A stretch of 64,000 bases of DNA. Source: Rhodoblastus acidophilus. GTDB taxonomy: Bacteria; Pseudomonadota; Alphaproteobacteria; Rhizobiales; Beijerinckiaceae. A model generated the notes under the pieces. It was given only the letters and a program-made list of their open reading frames with translations. It made no database searches and was not told the DNA's origin. This document shows positions 54,355-63,009 of this stretch, in pieces. Position numbers and translations under genes: made by a program. The number at the start of each line of letters is the position of its first letter. Positions within the stretch are counted from its first letter, which is position 1. The DNA lies in the NCBI RefSeq assembly GCF_009720655.1, contig NZ_WNKS01000005.1, positions 62,001-126,000 of the forward strand, in the 5' to 3' direction.

Positions 54355-55754
54355 ACGCGCCGGCCGGAACCTTTAAGGAGCGGGCCCACAAGGCGCTCGG
54401 CGACACGAATTTGAAGGTCGCGCTCGACCGCACCACCGGCAATGCGCGGACCAAGCGGGCGGCGGCGGTGGCCGCCTGGCCGGACTTCGACGAGGCGCGG
54501 AAACAGTCGGCGGCGATCAAGGATCACGCGCTCGACAATTTCGCCTATTACCTCGAACAGTTCGAGCGCAACGCGCTGGCCTCCGGGGCGAAAATCCACT
54601 GGGCGCGCGACGCCAAGGAAGCCTGCGCCGCCGTCATCGACATCTGCCGGCAGGCCAAGGCGAAAACCGCCACGCGTTCGAAAAGCATGCTGGGCGAGGA
54701 GATCGGCCTGCCCCATGCCCTCGCCGAAGCCGGCATCCGCCGCGTCGAAACCGACCTTGCAGAGCACATCATCCAGCTCGCTGGTGAAACCCCGTCGCAC
54801 ATCATCTGGCCGGCGGCGCATCGCACCCGCGAGGACGTGTCAAGACTGTTTCAGCAACACCATCGCGACCATCGGCTGCTCACCGAGGTGGAAGCCATGG
54901 TGGCCTCGGCGCGCCACGAATTGCGCGACGATTTTTTTGGCGCGGATGTCGGGATTTCCGGCGCGAATTATCTGGTCGCCGAGACCGGCGCGATCTGCAC
55001 CATCACCAACGAGGGCAACGCCGAGCTGACGACGACGCCGCCGCGCGTGCATATCGTCACCGCCGGCATCGAAAAGATCGTCGCCACCACGGAACATGCG
55101 CTGCAATTGACGCGCGTGCTGGTGCGCTCCGCCACCGGCGCCGACCTCACCCAATACACGACTTTTCACTGCGGCCCCAAGCGCGAGGGCGACCGCGACG
55201 GCCCCGAGGAATTCCACATCGTGCTGGTCGATCACGGCCGCACGCAGATGCTGGAAGAGATGCCGGAAATGCTGCGTTGCCTGCGCTGCGGGGCCTGCCT
55301 CAACCATTGCGTGGTCTATCGCAAGATCGGCGGCCACGCCTATGGCGGCGCCTATCCGGGGCCGATGGGCTCGGCCCTCACCCCCGTGTTCGACGGCCTG
55401 GAAAACACGCGCGACCTGCCCCACGCCTGCACGATGAACGGGCTGTGCAAGGCGGTCTGTCCCGTGGACATTCCCCTGCCCACGCTGCTGCGCGACTGGC
55501 GCGCCAAAAGTTTCGAGGCGGGCTACGAGCCGCCCGGAGTTCAGCGTGCGCTCAAAATCTGGACGTTTGTCGCGACCAGACCAAGACTCTACCGCGCCGC
55601 GCTCGCGGTCGCCCTGCCGCTGCTGCGGCGGCTCGGCAAGGACGGGTGGATTTCAAGACTGCCCTTCGCATCGGCATGGACGGAGGCGCGCGATTTCCCC
55701 ACGCCGCCACGACAAACGTTTCTGGCCCAGATCGCCTCGGGAGAACAGCAATGA
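54351..55754 (+). CDS. lutB: L-lactate utilisation protein LutB (LldF)
   Basis: A 467-residue Fe-S protein. The N-terminal LUD domain has GANYLVAETGAICTITNEGN, typical of LutB. The C-terminal ferredoxin-like part has CLRCGACLNHC and ACTMNGLCKAVCPVDIPLP for two clusters. The second cluster motif is C-x5-C-x3-CP, a little different from the more usual CxxCxxxCP spacing. Overlaps lutA and lutC by four bases each, so the three proteins are made in fixed ratio. Confidence 0.94.
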   Translation: MNAPAGTFKERAHKALGDTNLKVALDRTTGNARTKRAAAVAAWPDFDEARKQSAAIKDHALDNFAYYLEQFERNALASGAKIHWARDAKEACAAVIDICRQAKAKTATRSKSMLGEEIGLPHALAEAGIRRVETDLAEHIIQLAGETPSHIIWPAAHRTREDVSRLFQQHHRDHRLLTEVEAMVASARHELRDDFFGADVGISGANYLVAETGAICTITNEGNAELTTTPPRVHIVTAGIEKIVATTEHALQLTRVLVRSATGADLTQYTTFHCGPKREGDRDGPEEFHIVLVDHGRTQMLEEMPEMLRCLRCGACLNHCVVYRKIGGHAYGGAYPGPMGSALTPVFDGLENTRDLPHACTMNGLCKAVCPVDIPLPTLLRDWRAKSFEAGYEPPGVQRALKIWTFVATRPRLYRAALAVALPLLRRLGKDGWISRLPFASAWTEARDFPTPPRQTFLAQIASGEQQ

Positions 55755-56389
55755 ACGCCCGCGACGCGATCTTTTCGGCTCTGCGCCGCCTGCGGCCCGA
55801 ACATCTGCTGACCGATGCGCTCGACGCGCAGGCGCGGGAGCTGGCGGCCGCGATGAAAACCTGCCTGCCGCCGCTGGAATTTTCTGATCTCGTCGAGAAT
55901 TTTACCGCCCGGGTCACGGCGGATAAAGTCGGCGCGACTGTGGAGCGGCTCGCCGACTGGAGCGGCCTGCCCGAGGCCGTCGCCCGCTACGCCGAGACGA
56001 ACGGTCTTGAAAAAGAGGCGGCGCTGCAGCCCGATCCGCGCCTGACCGCGCTCAACTGGGGCGGCGTGCGCCCGGCCCCGCTCAAACCGGACACGATGCT
56101 GGCCGTGGGCGCGGCGCGCGGCGGGATCGCCGAAACGGGTTCGCTGGTCTTCCATTCCGGCCCCGACGCGCCAACCCTCTACAATTTCGAGCCACTGCAC
56201 CATATCGTGGCGCTGGAGGCGCGAACTGTCGTCGCCCGCTTCGAGGACTACGCCGCAGCCGAAAAGGGCCAGCCGCAGCCGCGCAACGTGAATTTCATCA
56301 CCGGCGCGAGCGGCACCACCGATATCGAGGGCGTGCTGGCGCGCGGCGCCCACGGGCCGCGACGCCTGCACATCGTTTTCATCGGATAG
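55751..56389 (+). CDS. lutC: L-lactate utilisation protein LutC (LldG)
   Basis: A 212-residue LUD-domain protein, third subunit of the L-lactate oxidation system. Visible marks are GAARGGIAETGSLVFHSGPD and the C-terminal NFITGASGTTDIEGVLARGAHGP (in two parts), with the final HIVFIG. ATG at 55751 overlaps lutB. The stop lies three bases from the stop of the convergent acidic protein gene. Confidence 0.93.
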   Translation: MNARDAIFSALRRLRPEHLLTDALDAQARELAAAMKTCLPPLEFSDLVENFTARVTADKVGATVERLADWSGLPEAVARYAETNGLEKEAALQPDPRLTALNWGGVRPAPLKPDTMLAVGAARGGIAETGSLVFHSGPDAPTLYNFEPLHHIVALEARTVVARFEDYAAAEKGQPQPRNVNFITGASGTTDIEGVLARGAHGPRRLHIVFIG

Positions 56390-56392
56390 GCG

Positions 56393-56917
56393 TCAGAAAT
56401 CGACGAACTGTCCGTGCGTGTTGAAGACGCGCTGGCGGTTGTCGATTCCGAAGGGACCGTCGGGCGTTTCCACTTCGATGTAGGCGAGGGGTTCGGTGAC
56501 GACCTGCGTCCGCAGGAACGCGACCGCCGCCTGGCGGCTTCCCGCCCGATATAGCTTCTTGGTGGCCATGAAGGTCGGATCGATGGAGTCGACGCCGAAC
56601 GTCGTCAGCACATAGATCACCTCGTCCGGAGCGAGGGCAGGAAAAGGCTCCGGCTCCGGCGCCGGCTCGGACTCCTCTTCGTCGTCTTCGGGCTCGGGCT
56701 CTTCGGCCTCGGGCGCCGCGGAGGACGCCGCTTCGATCGGCTGTTCGGGCGGCGCAGGCTCGGGTTCTTGTGCAATGGATTGCACAGCGTCCGGCGCGCT
56801 GGCGACCGGCTGTTCCGCCGCCTGGACCTCGGTTTCAGGCTTTGGCGCGCCGTCGGCCGGAACCGTTGCGCTGGGCGCCGATTTGGAACTGCCGAACAAC
56901 CTTGCGAAGAAACCCAT
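56393..56917 (-). CDS. Acidic protein with disordered linker, unknown function
   Basis: A 174-residue protein. A short basic amphipathic N-terminus (MGFFARLFGSSKS) is followed by about 90 residues rich in Pro, Glu and Ala, including a strongly acidic stretch (EAEEPEPEDDEEESEPAPEP), and then a folded-looking C-terminal domain of about 80 residues (PDEVIYVLTTFGVDSIDP ... VEVETPDGPFGIDNRQRVFN). The N-terminal FFARLFG could bind membrane. No family recognised. Convergent with lutC. Confidence 0.6.
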   Translation of the reverse strand: MGFFARLFGSSKSAPSATVPADGAPKPETEVQAAEQPVASAPDAVQSIAQEPEPAPPEQPIEAASSAAPEAEEPEPEDDEEESEPAPEPEPFPALAPDEVIYVLTTFGVDSIDPTFMATKKLYRAGSRQAAVAFLRTQVVTEPLAYIEVETPDGPFGIDNRQRVFNTHGQFVDF

Positions 56918-57260
56918 GGGTCTGTTCCCTTGCGCCGTTTGCGAGGCGTCCACTCCTCGACTCACAGAAGGACATGCGTCATTGATCCGGCCTCAGGCGG
57001 AGCGCAGGACCGCCTGAGGTTCAATCAAGCAAAGCGATTTGAATTCACAGGGATTGGCTCCGCATTGCGTTGCATCAACGCGCGGCTTCAGCGTTCAGCC
57101 CGCCGAAAAGCAACCGCCGCCATTCCAGGTCCAACGCAGCCGTTCCGAATGGGATTCTGAGCGCAATAGACGAAAATTTTCCGGGTTGCCGCAGCGATTG
57201 GCTCAGATTGCGGCTCAAATCGGCCTTCTCAGTATTTATACTGAGCTTGCGCAGAGGCGA
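56918..57260. other. Intergenic region with two hairpins
   Basis: A 343-base gap between two minus-strand genes. It holds a 10-bp hairpin at 56991-57019 (cctcaggcgg / ccgcctgagg, nine-base loop) and an AT-richer one at 57228-57245 (ctcagta-ttta-tactgag) just after the DUF1003 stop, which may end that transcript. No gene is supported. Confidence 0.6.
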
Positions 57261-58115
57261 TCATTCCGCATCGCTTCCGGCCGAAGCGCCGCGATAGCGC
57301 GCCGCGCCTTCCGTCTTCGGGCTCTTGAGCTTCTCGCGGCGTCCCTGATGGAGCATCTCGATCTGCACCTGCTGGATTTCCGACAGGCGCTGCCATTGCC
57401 GAGAAATCAGATAGTCGATCTTCTCGTGCAGGTGGCGGATTTCCAGCTCCGCCTTCAGGTTGACGCGATAATCGTTGAACGAGCGCTGGCGGTCCTTCTC
57501 CTCCTGGCGCTTCTGGCTCATCATGATCACCGGCGCCTGGATCGCGGCCAGCGTGGACAGAACGAGGTTGAGCAGGATGAAGGGATAGGGATCGAAGGCG
57601 TCCCCCTTGGCGATGTTGTAGGCCATCCACAGCGCCAGGAACCCGGCGAAGGAGAGCAAGAACTTCCAACTGCCGCCAAAGCTCGCGAGATGGTCCGAGA
57701 GCCGCTCGCCAAAGGTGCGATGCTCCTCGAAATCGTCCTCGATGTTTTCGGCGATGGTGTCCTGGTTGGCGATGCTTTCGGCGACCTGCCGGTCGAGCTC
57801 GCTGAACTCGCCGTGCTCCTGCTGCAACAGCTCTTCGACATAAAGCATCTGGTAGCGGGCGAGTTCGCCGAGGCTGATGCGGGCGTTTTCCGGCAAATCC
57901 GGATGGTCGCGGCGGATGCGCTCGGCGAGCGAAGGCCGCAGGCTGTCAATGCGCACCATCTGCCGCTTGCGATAGCGGCGCCCGCTGATGGCGGACGCCA
58001 GTTTTTTCACGCGCGGCTTGCCGGCGCTATCCGGCTCGAGTTCGAAAGTCTGCTCTTCCGCCTCCTGGTCGGGCAGGCTCATGTCGAGCGACAGGTTCTC
58101 TGGCGGCGCGGACAT
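57261..58115 (-). CDS. DUF1003 membrane protein
   Basis: A 284-residue protein of the DUF1003 family. Two adjacent membrane helices (FLLSFAGFLALWMAYNIA and PFILLNLVLSTLAAIQAPVIM) lie in the typical segment WMAYNIAKGDAFDPYPFILL, followed by MMSQKRQEEKDRQRSFND and a long basic coiled-coil tail (EIRHLHEKIDYLISRQWQRL). The N-terminal 130 residues are soluble and acidic. ATG at 58115 is preferred to 58121 because CGGAG then has proper spacing. Function unknown. Confidence 0.88.
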   Translation of the reverse strand: MSAPPENLSLDMSLPDQEAEEQTFELEPDSAGKPRVKKLASAISGRRYRKRQMVRIDSLRPSLAERIRRDHPDLPENARISLGELARYQMLYVEELLQQEHGEFSELDRQVAESIANQDTIAENIEDDFEEHRTFGERLSDHLASFGGSWKFLLSFAGFLALWMAYNIAKGDAFDPYPFILLNLVLSTLAAIQAPVIMMSQKRQEEKDRQRSFNDYRVNLKAELEIRHLHEKIDYLISRQWQRLSEIQQVQIEMLHQGRREKLKSPKTEGAARYRGASAGSDAE

Positions 58116-58212
58116 TGTCATCTCCGAAGCGAAGCGCCCGGTGGCGTTTCACCAACGCCGCAAGATCATCCGGGTTGCGCTGCCGGCTTGTGGCGGCGCC
58201 GCCGCATCGCTG

Positions 58213-58479
58213 TCAAGCGGTCTTGCGGCTCCAGATCCAGCAGAAGCCGTTCGGTTCGGTCGCCCCTTCGACAAACATGCATGACGAGGGCGCCACAAAA
58301 AGCTTGCAGGACCGGCAATCCCTGCCGTCCGCCGACGGGGCGCCGAAGCGAACGGCGGCCTTCGAAAGTTTCACCCGGGCGCTGGCCTCTTCAGCCGGCA
58401 GCAACGAACCCGCGGCCGCGCCGCCGATGAGGAAAATCCTGCGTGAAACCTTGGCATTGCCGGCATAAGTCGTCGTCAT
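58213..58479 (-). CDS. High-potential iron-sulfur protein, paralogue 1
   Basis: An 88-residue HiPIP-like protein. A twin-arginine signal (SRRIFLIGGAAAGSLL) directs the folded protein to the periplasm. The four cluster cysteines are in CRSCKLFVAPSSC and the C-terminal PNGFCWIW (spacing C-x2-C-x8-C-x12-C). HiPIPs carry electrons between cytochrome complexes and reaction centres or oxidases. The residue before the last Cys is Phe where the family usually has Trp. ATG at 58479 with a CGGAGG ribosome binding site. A second paralogue lies upstream on the same strand. Confidence 0.85.
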   Translation of the reverse strand: MTTTYAGNAKVSRRIFLIGGAAAGSLLPAEEASARVKLSKAAVRFGAPSADGRDCRSCKLFVAPSSCMFVEGATEPNGFCWIWSRKTA

Positions 58480-58587
58480 AACAACCTCCGTCGCCGAAAA
58501 GACGAAAAAATTCCGCGCCGTCCATCGGGGCGGCGGGATTCAACACGGGAAGCCTTGAGCGAAGCTGGAGTCCCGTCGCCGGCGGCG

Positions 58588-58860
58588 TCAACCGTCCTTG
58601 GCGCGCCAAATCCAGCAGGAGCCGTTCGGATCGATCGTCCCCTCGACGAACGTGCAACTCGACGGCTCCACGAACAGCGCACAGGAACGGCAGGTCTTCC
58701 CGTCCGTGGCCGCCGCGCTGAATCGGACGGCCTCCTTTGACAATTTGGCGCGTGCGCCGGCCTCGCCGACCAGGAGCGCTGACGCCCATCCCGCTGATAT
58801 CCCGCCGATGAGCCAAGCCCTGCGTGAAAAGTGCAGATTTCCGTTGTGAATCCGGGCCAT
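58588..58860 (-). CDS. High-potential iron-sulfur protein, paralogue 2
   Basis: A 90-residue HiPIP-like protein with a twin-arginine signal (FSRRAWLIGGISAGWASALL) and cluster cysteines in CRSCALFVEPSSC and PNGSCWIW, the same spacing as paralogue 1. The residue before the last Cys is Ser. ATG at 58860 has a GGGAGG ribosome binding site. The two genes are 108 bases apart in tandem and clearly arose by duplication; the region before this gene is AT-richer and probably holds the shared promoter. Confidence 0.85.
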   Translation of the reverse strand: MARIHNGNLHFSRRAWLIGGISAGWASALLVGEAGARAKLSKEAVRFSAAATDGKTCRSCALFVEPSSCTFVEGTIDPNGSCWIWRAKDG

Positions 58861-59073
58861 CACAACCTCCCTCGACCAAGAAATGCGAATCAGAATAATT
58901 CCTTTTGTATACGTGAGTAGTAACCGGTCATGTGTAGGCTTGAGTGAGGCTTTGATCGGACAAACGATTGATTTATTCACGGCAAATTTGCGACATACAA
59001 TCATAGAGTTGCAAAATTGTTTCGGATAATGGGACTGTAACTTCCCTTCATTGGAAGATCCGCAAAGACGACG
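58861..59073. promoter_or_regulatory. AT-richer region upstream of the HiPIP pair
   Basis: A 213-base gap between the LysR gene stop and the HiPIP start (both minus strand). It is distinctly AT-richer than the flanking genes over about 58900-59020, which fits a promoter for the HiPIP genes. No exact sigma or FNR/FixK site could be fixed. Confidence 0.4.
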
Positions 59074-59958
59074 TCAATCGAATCGCGCGGCCAGGGCGAG
59101 CGCCCGCCAGGCCCGCGCCGCATCGGAGAGATAGGCGCCTTTTCGCCACACCAGCGCGAGGCGCCAATCGACGCCGGGCTCGTCCAGCACGAGGCTCACC
59201 ACGCCGCGCCGGGCGTGGCTCTCCACCAGCAGACGCGGCAAAAAGGCCGCGCCCACGCCGGCCGCCGCCAGCTCCACCAGAAAATCGATCTGTCCGGAGC
59301 GCGCCGCCACCGTCGGCTCGAACCCGGCGCGATGGCATGCGTTGATAATGACGCGGTTCTGCGCGAAGCCGCTCTCGAACAGGATCAGCGGCGTCTCGCG
59401 CAGGTCGTTGATGCAGATGGTCTTGCGCCGCGCCAGCGGATGATCGGCGGCGACAAGCGTCATCAGGGGATCGCGGCGGATTTCATGGGCCTCAAAATCC
59501 TCATCCACCGGCAACAGCGAGGCGGCGAAATCGATCTCGCCCAGCCGCAGGATTTCCTCGAGCCGGGCGCTGCCCTGCTCCACAAGACGGATGTCGATGC
59601 CCGGATAGGCTTTTCGAAACTGCGCGAACAGCGGCGCGAACAGGATGCCGCTGCCGACCGGCGGCAGGCCGAGCCGCAGCACGCCGCGCTTCAACCCGCG
59701 CAACTCGGCGATTTCAGCGAGAAGGTCGTCGCGCTCGGCGAGCAGGCGCAGGGCGCGCGCGTAAACGGCCTCGCCGATCGGGGTGAGGCGCGGCTTTTTT
59801 TGCGCGAGACGGTCGAGCAAGGGGACGCCGACCTCGTCCTCAAGCGCGCGCACCGCCTTGCTGACCGTGGACTGCGTGGCGTTCAAAACCTTGCCCGCCG
59901 CGGTAAAACCGTTCTGGCGGACCACCTCGACAAAGGCGCGCAGGTTTTTGAGGTCCAT
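59074..59958 (-). CDS. LysR-family transcriptional regulator
   Basis: A 294-residue LysR-type regulator. The N-terminal winged helix is LRAFVEVVRQNGFTAAGKVL and ATQSTVSKAVRALEDEVG, followed by RLTPIGEAVY-like PRLTPIGEAVYARAL, and a substrate-binding domain from about residue 90 (GVLRLGLPPVGSGILFAPLF). Divergent from aceE with 205 bases between starts, so pyruvate dehydrogenase is a possible target as well as its own gene. A T-N11-A dyad lies directly at its start. The ligand is unknown. Confidence 0.92.
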   Translation of the reverse strand: MDLKNLRAFVEVVRQNGFTAAGKVLNATQSTVSKAVRALEDEVGVPLLDRLAQKKPRLTPIGEAVYARALRLLAERDDLLAEIAELRGLKRGVLRLGLPPVGSGILFAPLFAQFRKAYPGIDIRLVEQGSARLEEILRLGEIDFAASLLPVDEDFEAHEIRRDPLMTLVAADHPLARRKTICINDLRETPLILFESGFAQNRVIINACHRAGFEPTVAARSGQIDFLVELAAAGVGAAFLPRLLVESHARRGVVSLVLDEPGVDWRLALVWRKGAYLSDAARAWRALALAARFD

Positions 59959-59979
59959 GCCATTCTCATATGGAATGGC
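59959..59979. promoter_or_regulatory. Candidate LysR operator dyad
   Basis: GCCATTC-tcatatg-GAATGGC: 7-bp perfect arms around seven bases, containing the LysR-type T-N11-A spacing (T59963 to A59975). It touches the regulator start. A second dyad, TTTCCA-gaat-TGGAAA, lies at 59998-60013. Confidence 0.5.
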
Positions 59980-60163
59980 TATCAGGAAATCAATTCATTT
60001 CCAGAATTGGAAACTGCGGCTTAATTTGCCTACATTGATCCAGAACAAGGCGGGACAAACCCGCGAACTGGGGAGGAGGCGAAAGCCTTCCAGTAAGAAA
60101 CCGAGGTTCCCGACGCCGGAGGACCGTCTTCCGGACGAGGAGACTCATGTCCGGAGGAAGTCC

Positions 60164-62824
60164 ATGGACCGCAACGACGCCGCGCAGGAAACGCGGGAAT
60201 GGCTGGAATCGCTGAATTCCGTGCAAGAATTCGAGGGCGTCGAGCGCGTCGACGCGCTCTTGAACGAAGTGGTGGCCGAAGCGCGCAAGAACGGCGCGCA
60301 ACTGCCCTTCGCCTGGAACACGGCTTACATCAACACCATTCCCCCCGAGAACCAGCCGGACCACCCCGGCGTCCGCGCCATTGAATCGAAAATCCGCGCC
60401 GCCATCCGCTGGAACGCCGCCGCTCTGGTGCTCAAGGCCAACAAGGTCTCGTCCGAACTCGGCGGCCACATCGCCTCTTTCCAGTCCGCCGCCACCCTCT
60501 ACGACGTCGGCTTCATGCACTTTTGGCATGCGCCGTCGGAAAAACACGCCGGCGACCTGATTTTCATCCAGGGCCATTCCTCGCCCGGCATTTACGCCCG
60601 CGCCTTTCTGGAGGGGCGGATCAGCGAAGAGCAAATGCTGAACTTCCGCCAGGAGGTCGACGGCAAGGGCTTGTCCTCCTACCCGCACCCCTGGCTGATG
60701 CCGGATTTTTGGCAGTTCCCCACGGTCTCCATGGGCCTGGGGCCGCTGATGGCGATCTACCAGGCGCGCTTCCTGCGCTATCTCGAAGGACGCGGCCTGA
60801 TCCAAACGCACGAACGCAAAGTCTGGGCGTTCATGGGCGACGGCGAGATGGACGAGCCGGAATCCCTCGGCGCCATCTCGCTGGCCGGACGCGAAAAACT
60901 CGACAACCTGATCTTTGTCATCAATTGCAATCTGCAGCGCCTCGACGGCCCGGTGCGCGGCAATGGCAAGATCATTCAGGAATTGGAAGCCGACTTTCGC
61001 GGCGCCGGCTGGAACGTCATCAAGCTGGTGTGGGGCACGGGCTGGGACGAACTTCTGGCGCGCGATTTTTCGGGACGGCTGCGCCAACTGATGGAGGAAT
61101 GCGTCGACGGCGAATACCAGGATTTCAAATCGAAGAACGGCGCCTACATCCGCGAAAAATTCTTCGGCCGCTATCCCGAGACCGCCGCCATGGTCAAGGA
61201 CTGGTCCGACGAGAAAATCTGGAAGCTGACGCGCGGCGGCCATGACAGCCGCAAAATTTTCGCGGCCTACAAGGCGGCGGTGGAGCACAAGGGCCAGCCG
61301 ACGCTGATCCTCGCCAAGACGGTCAAGGGCTATGGCATGGGCTCCGCCGGCGAAGCGCAGATGATGGCGCATCAGGCCAAGAAGATGAATCTGGAGGCGT
61401 TGAAGCAGTTCCGCGACCGCTTCAACATCCCGGTGGCCGACAGCGAAATCGAGCATCTGCCGCTGATCAAATTCCCCGCCGGCTCGGAAGAGGATCATTA
61501 CCTCCACGATTGCCGGCAGGCGCTCGGCGGCTATCTGCCCGCGCGCCGCCGCACGTCCGAGCCGCTGGAAATCCCGCCGCTGTCCGCCTTCGAGCTGCAA
61601 CTGAAAAACACCGAAGGCCGCGAAATCTCCACCACCATGGCTTTTGTGCGCGTGCTGAATCACCTGCTGCGCGACAAGAACATCGGCAAGCGCATCGTGC
61701 CCATCGTCCCCGACGAATCCCGCACTTTTGGGATGGAGGGCATGTTCCGCCAGTACGGTATTTTTTCCCAGGTCGGCCAGCTCTACCGCCCGCAGGACGC
61801 GGACCAGCTGTCCTGGTACAAGGAAGACCGCTCCGGGCAGATGCTGCAGGAAGGCATCAACGAGGCCGGCGCCATGGCGAGCTGGATCGCGGCGGCGACC
61901 TCCTACGCCAATTCCAACACGCCGATGATCCCGTTCTACATCTATTATTCGATGTTCGGGTTCCAGCGCGTCCACGACCTCGCCTGGGCGGCGGGCGATA
62001 TGCGCGCGCGAGGCTTTTTGCTGGGCGGCACCTCGGGGCGCACCACGCTCAACGGCGAGGGCCTTCAGCACGAGGACGGCCACAGCCACATCCTTTCGGC
62101 GACCATCCCGAACTGCGTGTCCTACGACGCGACCTGGTCCTACGAAGTCGCCGTGATCGTGCAGCACGGCCTCAAGCGCATGTATGCCGAAAACGAGGAT
62201 GTCTATTTCTACCTGACCCTGCTCAACGAGAATTACGAGCATCCGGCCATGCCGGAGGGAGCGGAAGACGGGATCGTGCGCGGCGCCTATGTGTTCAAGC
62301 GCGCGCCGGCCGGGACGCCGAAGGAGAAGCGCATCACCCTGCTCGGCTCCGGCGCCATCCTGCGCGAGGTGATCGCCGGCGCCGCGCAGCTGGAGCGCGA
62401 TTTCGGCGTTCACGCCGACATTGTCGCCGTCACCAGCTTTACCGAGCTCAAGCGCGAGGCCGATCATGTCGAGCGCTGGAACATGCTGCATCCGATGGAG
62501 GAGCCCAAAACCCCCTACATCACCCAGTTGCTGCAATCGCTTGGCGACAGCCCGGTGGTCGCCTCCACCGACTACATCCGCGCCTTCGCCGAGCAGATCC
62601 GCGCCTACGTGCCGACCAAATACAAGGTGCTGGGCACCGACGGGTTCGGCCGCTCGGACTACCGGCGCAAGTTGCGCGGCTTCTTCGAGGTGGACCGCAA
62701 TTTTGTCGCGCTGGCGAGCCTGAAGGTGATGGCGGAATCGCAGCTGATCCCGACCAAGAGAGTGGCCGAGGCCATCGACCTCTACCAGATCGATCCGGAA
62801 AAGCCCGATCCCACAAAGGTGTAG
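60164..62824 (+). CDS. aceE: Pyruvate dehydrogenase E1 component, homodimeric type
   Basis: Decarboxylates pyruvate with thiamine diphosphate and acetylates the lipoyl group of AceF. 886 residues, the length of the single-chain E1. Marks are NTAYINTIPPENQPDHPG, GGHIASFQSAATLYDVGF, FIQGHSSPGIYARAFLEGR, the ThDP motif FMGDGEMDEPESLGA ... NCNLQRLDGPVRGN, and the EGRE-like catalytic domain GHSHILSATIPNCVSYDATW. ATG at 60164 has CGGAGGAAGTCC before it. Alphaproteobacteria often use heterodimeric PdhAB instead, so the type is notable. aceF follows after 185 bases of palindromic repeat. Confidence 0.97.
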   Translation: MDRNDAAQETREWLESLNSVQEFEGVERVDALLNEVVAEARKNGAQLPFAWNTAYINTIPPENQPDHPGVRAIESKIRAAIRWNAAALVLKANKVSSELGGHIASFQSAATLYDVGFMHFWHAPSEKHAGDLIFIQGHSSPGIYARAFLEGRISEEQMLNFRQEVDGKGLSSYPHPWLMPDFWQFPTVSMGLGPLMAIYQARFLRYLEGRGLIQTHERKVWAFMGDGEMDEPESLGAISLAGREKLDNLIFVINCNLQRLDGPVRGNGKIIQELEADFRGAGWNVIKLVWGTGWDELLARDFSGRLRQLMEECVDGEYQDFKSKNGAYIREKFFGRYPETAAMVKDWSDEKIWKLTRGGHDSRKIFAAYKAAVEHKGQPTLILAKTVKGYGMGSAGEAQMMAHQAKKMNLEALKQFRDRFNIPVADSEIEHLPLIKFPAGSEEDHYLHDCRQALGGYLPARRRTSEPLEIPPLSAFELQLKNTEGREISTTMAFVRVLNHLLRDKNIGKRIVPIVPDESRTFGMEGMFRQYGIFSQVGQLYRPQDADQLSWYKEDRSGQMLQEGINEAGAMASWIAAATSYANSNTPMIPFYIYYSMFGFQRVHDLAWAAGDMRARGFLLGGTSGRTTLNGEGLQHEDGHSHILSATIPNCVSYDATWSYEVAVIVQHGLKRMYAENEDVYFYLTLLNENYEHPAMPEGAEDGIVRGAYVFKRAPAGTPKEKRITLLGSGAILREVIAGAAQLERDFGVHADIVAVTSFTELKREADHVERWNMLHPMEEPKTPYITQLLQSLGDSPVVASTDYIRAFAEQIRAYVPTKYKVLGTDGFGRSDYRRKLRGFFEVDRNFVALASLKVMAESQLIPTKRVAEAIDLYQIDPEKPDPTKV

Positions 62825-62830
62825 GACCTG

Positions 62831-62967
62831 CCCCCTCTCCCCGCGCGCGGGAAGAGGGCGGGGGTGAGGGGGAGTCTGGCATTGGCCTCGGCGCCGGTTG
62901 AAACATTGGGGCCAACGCCCGAGTCCCCCTCACCCTGTCCCTCTCCCCGCAAGCGGGGAGAGGGGAC
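62831..62967. repeat. Palindromic repeat between aceE and aceF
   Basis: ccccctctccccgcgcgcgg at the left and its inverted counterpart ccgcaagcggggagagggg at the right, with GGGGGTGAGGGGGAGTC and GAGTCCCCCTCACCC inside, so the whole unit can fold. It fills the aceE-aceF gap and may affect relative expression. Confidence 0.8.
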
Positions 62968-63009
62968 GCGCTCCCAGATTTCTCCTGATTCTTCTCAAGG
63001 TTCACTCAA

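Noticed and set aside
59990-62536. 848 open codons antisense to aceE
   Set aside because: Shadow of a GC-rich conserved gene; the His/Gly-rich product is not protein-like.
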